64,000 nt of DNA from Polytrichum commune (Eukaryota; Streptophyta; Polytrichopsida; Polytrichales; Polytrichaceae). Made by a program: the position numbers and the translations under genes. Below the pieces are notes generated by a model. The model was not told where the DNA came from. It made no database searches and worked only from the letters and a program-made list of their open reading frames with translations. The stretch is from the NCBI GenBank assembly GCA_950295325.1, contig OX485806.1, positions 1,550,001-1,614,000 on the forward strand, given 5' to 3'. Below are positions 38,349 to 52,202 of this stretch, piece by piece; the first letter of the stretch is position 1, and the number at the start of each line of letters is the position of its first letter.

Positions 38349-39051
38349 CATAACATTATTAACCAGTTCGTGTTCATTCATGTGGGCCTTGAGAATATAA
38401 CCATGGGATGTCCCAACCTAGTGCAAATCATACTCAGGGGATGTGAAGTCGTCCCAAGGTCCTTTAAAATTTGTGATTGGTTGTTGAACTCGTCCCATGA
38501 CCACTCTAGCTTACACCAAAGAAACAAATGTCAGAGTGATCATGGAGTTCGAGGTCCCCAAAAGACGTTTTTAAAGGCCAAAATTATCCACTGACATGGT
38601 CCAATGGGTTTAACGGTGGGAGAAGCAAAAGAGGTGCTCTTGTAGAAAAGGCAAGGGCCCATGGCAGAGAAATACTATTATAATTATTTTATTGGGAAGA
38701 GAAGATGAAGATAAGAGAAGACACAAGAATGGTCGAACTTGAATTTTTTTTCAAAACTGCCATTGTTGGGCATATATTAAAAAAATCACCACATTGGATT
38801 TTTGGTGCATGGTCATTCCTCTTGGTCCACATTGGGTTTACACCTGGTGAGGGGTCCAAAGGCTTTGTAAATCAATTTTATAAGGAATTGGACCATGGAA
38901 GTTGGACCATCGGGTCGGACCATGGAGAAAGGCCATCGTCCATGGTGTAAACTGGCCCTTAATCAAAGTTTCCTTGTACTAAGTTGGGGCATCCCATGGT
39001 TATATTCTCAGGCTCTACATGAACGAACACACACTGCTTAATAATGTTATG
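38349..39051. mobile_element. Element with about 78 bp terminal inverted repeats
   Basis: The left arm, 38349-38426, and the right arm, 38974-39051, are inverted copies. Both read CATAACATTATTAA, CGTTCATG or CATTCATG, then GAGAATATAACCATGGGATG, then CCCAAC and TAGT. The middle contains another possible Harbinger-like end (TTAAGGGCC... read from 38963 leftward), suggesting a nested insertion, but its left partner is unconvincing. No transposase frame is visible; the 74- and 81-codon frames inside have no domain. Confidence 0.75.
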
Positions 39052-39904
39052 ACTACAATCATAACAGTATTTGTGGTTTTTGAGCATGTCGTGATGTTTG
39101 TTTTAGCTTTCAGCCCCAAACCTTGATTGTATTTATAGAAAAAGTTAGTGTAGATGACAATTGAGCCTTGGAAGTCCTCCATGTTAAAATATCTTAATCC
39201 ACAAGGAAAACTCTCTGGCCTTTAAAGGTCAACCTCTATATGTATGAGAAGCCAATAAGTGGTTGCAAGTGTTTACCAAACATATCTTTCTCAATGAGAG
39301 CTTAGTATTTTTTGGCTTTGCCCTAATGAGGTTTTACTACATTTAGAGCATAAAAATATAGAATTTGATCAATGGCTCTGATATATGGATTTTGAAGTGG
39401 TTGAAATCCTTGATTTTCCCCTTGTTGGATTATACTATTTAAAGACATGAACAAGGTCAAATGACTTTTGATCCCCCCCCCCCCAACTAAGTTATAAATT
39501 TCATGCTTTTAACGAATCACATCAAAGATCGAGTAATTTTGAAGATATTAGAATTTTGATTATTTTTCAAAGAAAAATGTTTCTAAAATGTTTGATTCTA
39601 GTGCAACCTATTATATTTAATAATAAGTCTCCAATTACGATCATAGTGGGTGAATCGGATACTCTCAACAAAACATGTGGGACTGTCATTGCAACTTAAC
39701 TTTAGTTTCGTGGAAGGTTAGACCCATTAATTCTTGATGCCCCCCTCGGTTCTCCCAAGGTGGTTGTATTTGATTCTTTTCTTGCCATTGAATTATTTTC
39801 TTCAGTTTGTGCCAAAACAAACTTACTAGTTCATCCATTGTCCGCTTATAGGAACAAAGTCTTGGATTGCTCACCATTCTAACATTTTTTTAATAAATAT
39901 TTTG

Positions 39905-40110
39905 TTAGAGACGATTGAAATTTTGATGAAAGAACTTACTAAGTAACGGTGAATGTAACATCGTAAATCTATAATGCCCAAATGTTTCACAAGGAATGAC
40001 AAATAATGTTACATTACATTTAGTGTTGGTGACACTACACATGTGGTTTACAATTAGTTTTGAGCAAGACAAATAGAATTGGTGACACAAAATACATAAC
40101 TGGTGTAGTG
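39905..40110 (+). repeat. Dispersed repeat, unoccupied copy (pairs with 56232-57055)
   Basis: This copy matches 56232-56285 plus 56892-57055 in the same orientation. Shared words are ATTGAAA.TT.GATGAAA, ACTAAGTAAC versus TGGTAAGTGAC, AAATCTATAAT, ACAAGGAATGACAAATAATGTT, GTGGTTTACAATTAGT, GAATTGGTGACAC. The 56 kb copy is interrupted by the 606 bp MITE and this one is not, so this is the empty site. Confidence 0.8.
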
Positions 40111-40169
40111 ATGCCATGCCTTGTTGCATTATAATTGTAAAGGGGGTGGAGTATTTCAGACCTTGGAGA

Positions 40170-40770
40170 CCTGCCAAAATAACTATACTTAACTAGATTT
40201 TTTCAAGACATTTTAGAGAACAACTACAATTAATTAGGAAAAATTCAAACCGATTTGAATAACAACTACAGTTAAATAGAAAATTTCCAAACAACTACAA
40301 CTTGAGAGGTCCAAAATTTGTAAGGAGCCAGCCGACAAATTCATTCATTCGTGAATTGATATATATTACAATAACTTCTTTAAGAGACCTTATGTTAGAA
40401 TTAGTGTTTGTTACCCATGTCATCCCATCCCAAGAAGGAATAGAACCCATCGTTCTTGCAACTGTTGAACCCATTATACTCTAAGTTACTTAGAGATAAT
40501 GAGGTCGTGCTCATTGAGTGTTGATTGAGTGTGAGTTACAAATGGAATTAGATCCCAAATTTAAAAAATTGAATAAAAGAAAAAGGAAAAGATATAGATG
40601 CTATGACCTATCATGGTACTACACTGTAGGCTACATCCAACTTTAGTTAACTAGATATAACTATAGTTAACTAGATTTTTTGGCAAACCAAAATCAAAAC
40701 AATTATAGTTAACTACATTTTTGGCATGTCAAATCATGAACAATTGTAGTTATGAAAGCCAACTAGTTAA
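40170..40770. repeat. Cluster of TATAGTTAACTAG-like words
   Basis: Variants of ACTATAGTTAACTAGATTTTTT occur near 40180, 40640, 40662 and 40698, and less exact AACTACAATTAA forms near 40220, 40265 and 40740. The core GTTAAC is palindromic. The spacing is irregular, so it is not a simple tandem array and may be the subterminal part of an element whose ends I cannot fix. Confidence 0.45.
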
Positions 40771-41790
40771 TTGATGGTTGAATTAGTTGGTTAGTTGTCC
40801 AAGGTCTGGAGTATTTGGAAGGTTGCACAAAGATGATACCTCCTCCTCTTCCCTTATTGCCTCTTTTCCCCTCCCCAATGAAAAACACAACTTCACCTTA
40901 CGGGGGTCCTTGTTGTCACCCCTTAACCCCTAAATGCCTAGGTCTATTTTCAAAAAGTCAAAGCATTATATATGAGTAAAATTTGTTTACTTGATGGAGC
41001 ACAAATTCTAGGTAAACAAGGTTGCATTAGTAGGAAAATATATATTGAAGTTGTAACCAAACTTTCAACATGATTGGACCATATTTGGATTGATTCTAAT
41101 ATTTTGCATGAAAATTTTATACGACTGAAAATAATTGAATTGTAAGCATAAATATTAATCCAACTTTGTGCTTGCAGTATAGATAGTGTGTAAGCATCAG
41201 TCGTTGAGAAGAGTCAAGGGAAAGATTATTAAAGGCGCATGATCGAAGCATCCCTAAATTATAGTTTTCATTTTGGGCAACTTAAACTCCAACTTTCTCA
41301 ATGGTATAAAATCTACAAGTCAAGTTTTTTCCTTAGTTCCAATGATGAAAATATGCATCAAAACTTGATTTAAACATCTTGTGAAAGGAGTATCTTCTAC
41401 AAAGTTTTTTAGATTGATGGTTTGGATCTTTGATCATAAATTAATAATTTTGTTTGGCACCCATCCATTTAAGGGTTAAACACAACCCACCGAACCTATA
41501 TTACAATACAACAACCACAAATACCTACACAATGGCTATTTAAATCAGACAACCGCCTCACAAAACCCATGATTCCATCATCCCTTTACTACCACAAACA
41601 CTTCAAACAATATAATGACACGTTGTGCCAAAACTCCACAGTTGCATGATATTGATGTCGTATACCTTGGTCAACGGACTATATTGACATGTCACAACAT
41701 TGATTATGGTAAATATTGTGGGCCATATTGCACTTGTACCATAGCCTTGCTCCGTAAACTCGTATGAGCTTGAGTCTATGATCAAGGTGA

Positions 41791-41840
<50 letters not shown>
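41791..41840. repeat. Compound (TC)n(AC)n microsatellite
   Basis: About 13 TC units pass directly into about 12 CA/AC units. Confidence 0.95.
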
Positions 41841-43176
41841 CACACTATTATATTAATTTCCACGCTACAAACAATAGTGATATGAAATACTTTCATTCAA
41901 GGGAATGGGAGGTGGTATACAATGGGGGCATATTAAGTTTAATCAAGGTTGCACACTATTTTCACATGATGTTTGAGCCAAACTATAGGGTTGCCCAAGA
42001 AAAATCACACTATACATATGTCCATAGTATTTACTACAAGCAATACAGTTCTAATGGGTTGTCATGGTATCAAACCACATACCCATGTAACTATAAGACA
42101 ACACTCCACTGTACATACTAAAATAACTTGGACACCAAAACCAAAACCAAATTGCACCCCCCTAAAACCCAACCACCACCACATCCATGAGAACCATCCA
42201 CAAACAACATATATGACTATGTGCATAACTCGGCGATTGAACAAACAAGCCAAACAACATGGGTGCCTAGAGGGCCGCATGACAGTCTCTTTCCCCAAAG
42301 AGACTATCTCCGGCATGAAGCTATGCTTGGTTCACAACATGACTTTGTAAACCAATGCCATATTAGATAATAAGCTCAATCTATGTATAAAGGATGAAGC
42401 GCCTCTTGAGTGCAAAACCTTTTTATTGGCATCGTCTCTCCCTTTATATAAGCTGCATATGTTAATGCATTGGTGAAAACTGAAAACGATTAGTATCACG
42501 ACTTTTGGTTTTGATATATATTGAACTTTATATCAAGCCTTCAACTTCCTCGTGTCCCTTAATTGAAATGCTCATCTAATAGAACATTGGCCAGAAAATG
42601 GATGAGATGACATGGAGTCCTACATGTCCGAAAATGGATAGTGTTTGGTGGTCACTCGGACTTTGTGAGATAGCCCAAATAGATTGTCTTAGCAAACAAC
42701 AAAGACGACCTTCATACATATATTTATTTAGTAATATATACTCGAATATTCAAAATATTAACATCATTTCAAGAAGCAATATGCTTATTTATAAGAATTG
42801 GATAGCCGCAAGAGTGCTCTGCCTTTTTATTATCTTGCGCACATGGGTACCTCACTTGCAAATGTGAGTTGTCATGTACCTAGTATGTGTAACGTTTAAG
42901 GTAAGAAGATTGCTTTTACTTTTCACTTGGAGTAAGAAGTATGCTTGTTACTTGACTGGACTATACTTAACCCCCTTAAGGACAGAGGCCAAACTTTGGC
43001 GCATTTCATATATCATCACTAAGTTTCTTCCCCGCATGGCATAGCCACTAAATATATTTAGAATTAAAACGCTAGGTCTTGATCTAAGTCAACTTTACAC
43101 AATGTCCCGTGTCCAAGGTCTTTCCAAATTCAATGTGGATTATTGTTATTGTTATTTTTATTTTTATTTTTTCTTT

Positions 43177-43662
43177 TCACCCCAAGTTTAATTGACCTTG
43201 AACCTTAATAAAATGAAATAAGATTGATTCAAAACTCCAAGAAGCCAAAAGGCTAATGTGATTAGAAGTACACCGAGATGGTGTCAAAGAGGCTAATTCC
43301 CTAGAGTCATTAAGATAAAGACTAATTGTATCAACTCGATGATTTAGTTGAAAGAAAGACATGAGATTACCTTGTACTACATTTTGAAATAAAGAAAGAA
43401 ACCTATCTCCAATGGAATTGTAAAGGGGACACTCCAACACAAATTTTTGCCTCATTTCAACTAACTTTTAAGAGCAAAAATGACATAATCTTTTATCCTG
43501 AGAAATTGAGATAGTCATAACCCTAATACAATAATGTGAAACCCTAATGTTCACTCCAATTTCCTTGGTCTCGGTCTGAAGGGGAGGCCACACACATTCA
43601 AAAACGTTGGTTTCAAAACCAAGACTTGCAAAAACACCGTCTGGTATCGGAATTGAAAACAA
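43177..43662 (-). pseudogene. LINE-like reverse transcriptase C-terminal zinc-ribbon remnant
   Basis: Two minus-strand frames in the same register are separated by a single TAA at 43468-43470. Together they read NIRVSHYCIRVMT, DKRLCHFCS, stop, KLVEMRQKFVLECPLYNSIGDRF. The R-x-S-x-H-x-x-x-I/R, then R-x-C-x-x-C, then F-x-x-x-C-P-x-Y order is typical of the zinc-binding segment C-terminal to the reverse transcriptase in plant LINE elements and related degenerate copies. The RT domain itself is not seen. It lies only about 400 bp from the eIF4A-III start codon, pointing away from that gene. Confidence 0.6.
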
Positions 43663-44065
43663 ACAATTTTAACCCAAAAAAAAGAGCAACTTTTGAAACC
43701 CAACTCCTCGAAGTCAGGCAAATGTCAAGACCCAAATTCTTTTAACTTGGCTTACCGAACTCCGTTTCGAAACCGGCGTTTTCGAACTTTTTGGCCTCCC
43801 CTTGAAGAGCCGAGTGCCTGCCCGCCTGCCCGTCTAGAGAAGTTTGTGGACGGGCAGGGGGGGTCGTCTCTCGATTGTCTCCCGCTTTCGCCTTTCCCTC
43901 CAAACTTCCTCGACCGAGTGCGCGATTAGGGTTTAGAGCTCCCGCAACAACAACAGAGTGCTCGATTAGGGTTAGGAGCTCCAGCAGCAATCGGGAGAAG
44001 CAAAGCAAAGCAAAGCGTTACGTGCATTTTCCTGTTTGCGTTTGCGTGTCTGTCTATTTGGAGTC
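43663..44065 (+). promoter_or_regulatory. eIF4A-III promoter and 5' UTR with telo-box motifs
   Basis: The 400 bp before the ATG turns GC-rich. TTAGGGTTTAG at 43926-43936 contains the plant telo-box AGGGTTTA, a known promoter element of translation and cell-growth genes. A second, shorter TTAGGGTTAGG lies at 43966-43976. The two sit in a diverged direct repeat of about 40 bp that begins GCGCGATTAGGGTTTAGAGC and continues to GCAACAACAAC. No TATA box is obvious. The transcription start is not determined. Confidence 0.55.
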
Positions 44066-47953
<3,888 letters not shown>

Positions 47954-49139
47954 CTGACCATAGTCTAGTGTTACTTGAATGGGTTTCAGGGATTTTGGCT
48001 AGAGCTAGTTAATGGGCTAGTTGACCGCGGATTGTAGATTAGAATTTTGGTAAGCTTTCGCCTTTTCGACAGCCCAAGAATGCTTTTAGATTTTGGTACT
48101 TAGATTCTACAGCCTTTTATCTGCGCATGTTTGTAGCAACTCTTGTATTCTGTCAATTCTCTCTCTTGTATGGATTCACTTTTTCTGCCATGTAGTTGTC
48201 TGAAGGTCTCTCGCTGAAGTCACTTCCCCTGGTCAGGAGGTGACAAACTGCATGGAAGGAAAAGTGATGAAGTGCTTGTCTGGAGTACCTATCCCCTGCA
48301 TATATAAACACATGTCCCTGACCACTGACTACCCACAAATTTTGAATAAGGCTGCTCTTTTGATTTATTCCGATTGAAGAGTCCTGAACTTCTCAATGAA
48401 GCTGAGAAGCATATATATCCTTGAGATCTTGGGATCTGTATGAAGAAATTCATCACATGTATGTGAAATTGTAAATCTATACCAAGCCCATGGCCATTTC
48501 ATCTCTGGGAGCCATGTAGTGCAAGAGCCTGTGATGTTTAAAAGACAATTCGCTTCAATTTCCAAGTGCCGTAGCACACCTCCAGTTTCAGCATGACATT
48601 ATGGATGAGCACATAAACTTAGCCTTGCTCAAACCCTTAAGACAGCAGCTTTCAGTGTTGTGAGGATGTCTTGAGTGCCAGAAACCTGCTTCTACAATGA
48701 AGTAGAGGTTTTAGGCCAATGGCCTGCTTTAGAAATCGAAGGTCATCACTCAATCGAGGGCCATCACTCATTCTCATGTAATTATTACTAGTGCTCTAAC
48801 CAGTTAATGTAGCACAATAAGTAAATGACATAAGTGGTTGCTTCCGCATGAATGCTGTACTGGCCATCACTCTCTGCCGTTTAATTCCAATACATCTAGT
48901 TTGATTTCCTACTATGTATCTGTGAGTGGCTGTGTATTATGACAGCTCATCAGAACCTAAAGTGTCTTCTCAGCTATAGCCTATCATGTACCACAAGGTG
49001 TAGAGAAGGTTGATGCCATGGCTGTTCATTGCTTTAGACAATGATAGTTACAAATAGCTATGCACCCCGCGGCCAACTGAAAATAGGAATCTCTGCAGCT
49101 CAGTTCGTGGCAGTCAAACTTCTTCTCATATCAATTGTT
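47954..49139. other. eIF4A-III 3' flank, no further gene
   Basis: This holds the eIF4A-III 3' UTR and then unremarkable sequence. No frame shows a recognisable domain. A short direct repeat (CATCACTCAATCGAGGGCCATCACTC) lies near 48744-48772. Confidence 0.5.
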
Positions 49140-49787
49140 TTAGAGACTCGAGTCGAACTCTGACTTGGTGTCGACGTCCTTTGTCTCCCTTTTACAATGC
49201 ATCGGTTCTCTCATGATCATCTGTTGGCTCACTCCCAAATTTTTGCTAGCTGATCTGCATGCTAATCCCACAAAACTATTGAATTGACTTTGAGAATCAC
49301 TTGAAGGGCTGGGACTTATTTGATGGCCTACATCTACTGAAGGAAATGCACTAGTATTGTAGATTTGGCAAATCTTTGAGTGCTCAGATTCAGGTCGAAA
49401 GTTTGGTAAGGTTTTGTTCAAGCTGCTTGAGGAGTTCCGAAGACGACGATGGCATTCTAGAGCGGTGGGAATCGGCCTTCTGAACGACTCTACAATTTCC
49501 TAGGGCGCACTTGCTGCCCCACTCGCAACATCATGTCTGGATGGGAGTGTGAAACCTATGGAGGCCAGCCTCTTCACTTCCTTTTCCACAAATTCGAACA
49601 TCTCTACATCATCCACAATTCCAGGTGGAGGTGATAGTAGCGCAACAGTGCCCGGAAAGTTCAACAGGTCTGTCTTCCCGTAATAGTGGAAAGCCTTGCC
49701 AACAGTACGAGCAGCTTGTACTTGAGACTTGAAATGTCCAAGGGAGACCTTATCCTTCCATCTGGGTGGCCAGGGCTGATTTTTCAC
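49140..49787 (-). pseudogene. AP2/ERF-like gene, C-terminal part with in-frame stop
   Basis: A single minus-strand frame runs from 49787 to 49140 with one TAG at 49500-49502. The first part reads WKDKVSLGHFKSQVQAA, RTVGKAFHYYGKTDLLNFPGT, the second half of an AP2/ERF DNA-binding domain (the LG-x-F...AA...A-x-x-x-G...NFP pattern), followed by PPPGIVDDVEMFEFVEKEVKRL. After the TAG the frame stays open for about 120 codons of Ser-rich sequence to TGA/TAG at 49140. The stop right in the tail and the missing join to the upstream half argue for a pseudogene. A short unrecognised intron or a sequencing error at 49500 would be the alternative. Confidence 0.7.
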
Positions 49788-50438
49788 AAAGTTTTTGCCT
49801 GTCCACGCCCAAAAACCTTGAATTGAAAGGCAAACAAAATTGCAACCCGTCTCAAAATCGGAAATTTCTAAACCAACCCGTCCATGGAAAGGTTAAAGAA
49901 AAAACAACCCGTCCCAAAACCGGTTTGAAAATGAAAATACCCGTCCCGCAAGAGGTATAAATAAGTCTCTTACAATGTTGGCAATTTTTTTTAAAAAGCA
50001 AACAAAAAAATCGAATGATGTTGACATGTGACTGGTTGCACTTGGAAATAATAGGATCTTGACAAATTATGCCTTCAATGTTCGTCAATTATCTGTCTTT
50101 TGCTGTCGATTCTCATCTTTCCAGTCCACCCCATTCTAGATTTTGTGGTTGATGAATTAATGTACGCATGTGAATTAAGCACTTCAAGATTGATATTTTG
50201 ATTGGGTATTAGTGGTTTGATTACATTATGCTTATATTCACATGTCATATATGACATAATGTAACTGATATTTGTACCATTTGTTTTTTTTGGAAAAAAT
50301 TATCAAAAAAAACCCGTCCAAAGTGAATTTGACACGTCCAAAAACTGGTACATTTTCTAAGAACCCATCCACTGGAAATGTTTTTTTTATTTTTTATGAA
50401 CATATCCCTGGACATGTTAGGGACCTTGTGAAAAATCA
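49777..50438. mobile_element. Inverted-repeat element inside the AP2/ERF-like gene
   Basis: The ends are TGATTTTTCACAA at 49777-49789 and its exact reverse complement at 50426-50438, about 662 bp apart. Near each end the word AACCCGTCC(C/A)AAA recurs roughly every 35-40 bp: about four times at 49843-49948 and three or four times in looser form at 50310-50410. This looks like subterminal transposase-binding repeats of a non-autonomous element. Its ends coincide with the break between the two halves of the AP2 domain. No clear target duplication is visible. Confidence 0.65.
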
Positions 50439-50879
50439 CCACTGCTGGATGGCTTTCATTTCAGCTACCCAAGTCCTGCGATTCGGGCGATAAAGAACCC
50501 CATGAAATATCTTTGCCTCTGAATCATAATTAGCATCACATGATGTTTTGGCAACTTGTCGAGGAGAAAATCGTATCATGGGATCGAGTCGTCGTTGTCT
50601 TGTCCTCTTTCCTAGATTTTGAGTAGGGTAGCGACTTGATAGGAGATCCAGAAAGTCTTCTTGTAGGCACCAAAACACTGCAGCGTTTGGGTATATTTTC
50701 AGTCCCAGTATTTTCGGACAAGAAAGCTTCAGCCAATCTACTGAATTTTTTTCCTCATGAATGCTATTTTGGATGCACGCACGCCCGTAACAACAACTTC
50801 CTCTGGATTTATTGAGCTCTAATAAGATCGCTTTCAGACACCTGACGGAACGACGAAAGGGGTAGCTGCCGTCCCGCAC
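50439..50879 (-). pseudogene. AP2/ERF-like gene, N-terminal part
   Basis: The minus-strand frame contains a basic GKRTRQRR stretch, then SEAKIFHGVLYRPNRRTWVA and EMKAIQQW, the first half of an AP2/ERF domain (G-V-x-x-R-P...W-V-A-E-x-K). The second half resumes at 49750 on the same strand. The only donor-like site at the end of this half (CAGCAGTG/GTGATT) leaves phase 2, and no acceptor I can find downstream restores the frame without a stop. The true start is unknown; the ORF's nominal first Met at 50879 is not convincing and an upstream exon is likely. Confidence 0.65.
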
Positions 50880-51494
50880 GAATTTAAAGAATGTTCCACA
50901 AGTTTGAGTACCAGTTCTATGAAAGCCTTGTAATATCAGGCTGTCAGTGCAGATTTTATTGTCAACCTTTATGTACTAAGCTGGGAATCTGTGGAGATTG
51001 ATATGTGTTATTGTCACTGAATGCAATGGTTTCTGAATGCAAATGCTGGAGACTCCAGGACATAAAGTATGGTTACAGCTCAAGCTCCAACAAGTTATGA
51101 AGTCGAATGTAGGTAGGCCAGAAGTCGAATGTATTATAAAATTTAAATGCAAAGAAATGATGGAGCTTAATTGGAATGTGGTTTTGTACTGTGCAGAAGC
51201 TTAAAAGAATGTTAAGAAACAAGGAGCTCTTTTATTTAGTAAGTGCAGAATGCAACTCTGATTCAATCCACAACATTTTGGAGTAAGTATCCCTGCTGAA
51301 CGCAGTGAATTATTCTAGAGCTCTATCTTTGTCTACAATGGGAATGAATAGCTTAGAATGAGCATGGGTGGTCTACTTGCATCCATAGAAACCATCTCAA
51401 TGAATTTTCTGTAAATAGACTTGTGGTGAACAAAATTCATCCAACAATTGGCCCCTGGGTTTGCGAAACTCTCAGGTCATGGGGTGATTCATAT

Positions 51495-52202
51495 TCAGTT
51501 TTTGTATTTGATATAGGCCCTTCTATCATCTTTCTTCACCACCTTCACCACCTCGCCCTCATCAATGTCATCTTCGTCTCCGTAGTAATACACTTTGATC
51601 ACATCATCTTCATCTTCATCATCCTCCACACGATGAATACCTGCATGCATCATCATACGCAGGGGTCACATAAATAAATAAATCATTTCCATGAGCCTTT
51701 TAATGGACCTCTTATTCATCCTCACATGTGTATTATCATGCAAGTCTAGATATTGCAAACTGAATTTTTTGAGAAATATTGATATTTTGCGAGATTGTGG
51801 CCTCACTGTGAAATTCATTGTTCAACGTCGCTCTGAGTTCCGCCCTCACAGTGTCCTGTCCGTAGATGGCAGGAGCATAGATATATATATGACGTTTGGC
51901 TGCATGTCAAATGTTGTAACATGCATGTCAATTGTTGGCCGATTGTTGTTGCAAATTTGTAGCTTCCATTTCACATATTAGACTCAAGACAATTGACAAG
52001 TTATATTCAAGTCCCATGGCAAGAATGCTACATAGTTAATCTCTAAAGACCTTACAAATTTGTGACCCACTAGGTTTATGTGGCGTGCAGTGTTGATGCG
52101 AATTAAATGACAGAAATGTCAGTTGTATTTTTGGGGTAGAGAAACGCTTACTGTTCCACTTCGTTCTGGACCATTGTATAAATTTTCATCAGTGGGTGGG
52201 CT
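51495..52202 (-). other. Possible two-exon 3' end of an acidic protein gene
   Basis: A 51 bp exon-like block at 52202-52152 has a good acceptor (CCTTGCAG) and donor (GTAAGC) and reads SPPTDENLYNGPERSGT. A second block at 51623-51495 reads DDEDEDDVIKVYYYGDEDDI, then DEGEVVKVVKKDDRRAYIKYKN and a stop. Both are phase 0 if the acceptor is GTGTGGAG at 51624. The acidic composition arises partly from a GAT/GAA-rich tract, so it could be chance. I do not recognise the protein and find no convincing upstream exons. Confidence 0.3.

Larger units (their letters stand above)
36641..43176. other. Repeat-rich region without an intact gene
   Basis: AT-rich sequence with no coding frame I can support. It contains the TIR element at 38.3-39.1 kb, a run of 12 C at 39473-39484, the dispersed repeat at 39.9-40.1 kb, a cluster of TATAGTTAACTA words at 40.17-40.76 kb and a compound microsatellite at 41.79 kb. 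Confidence 0.5.
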
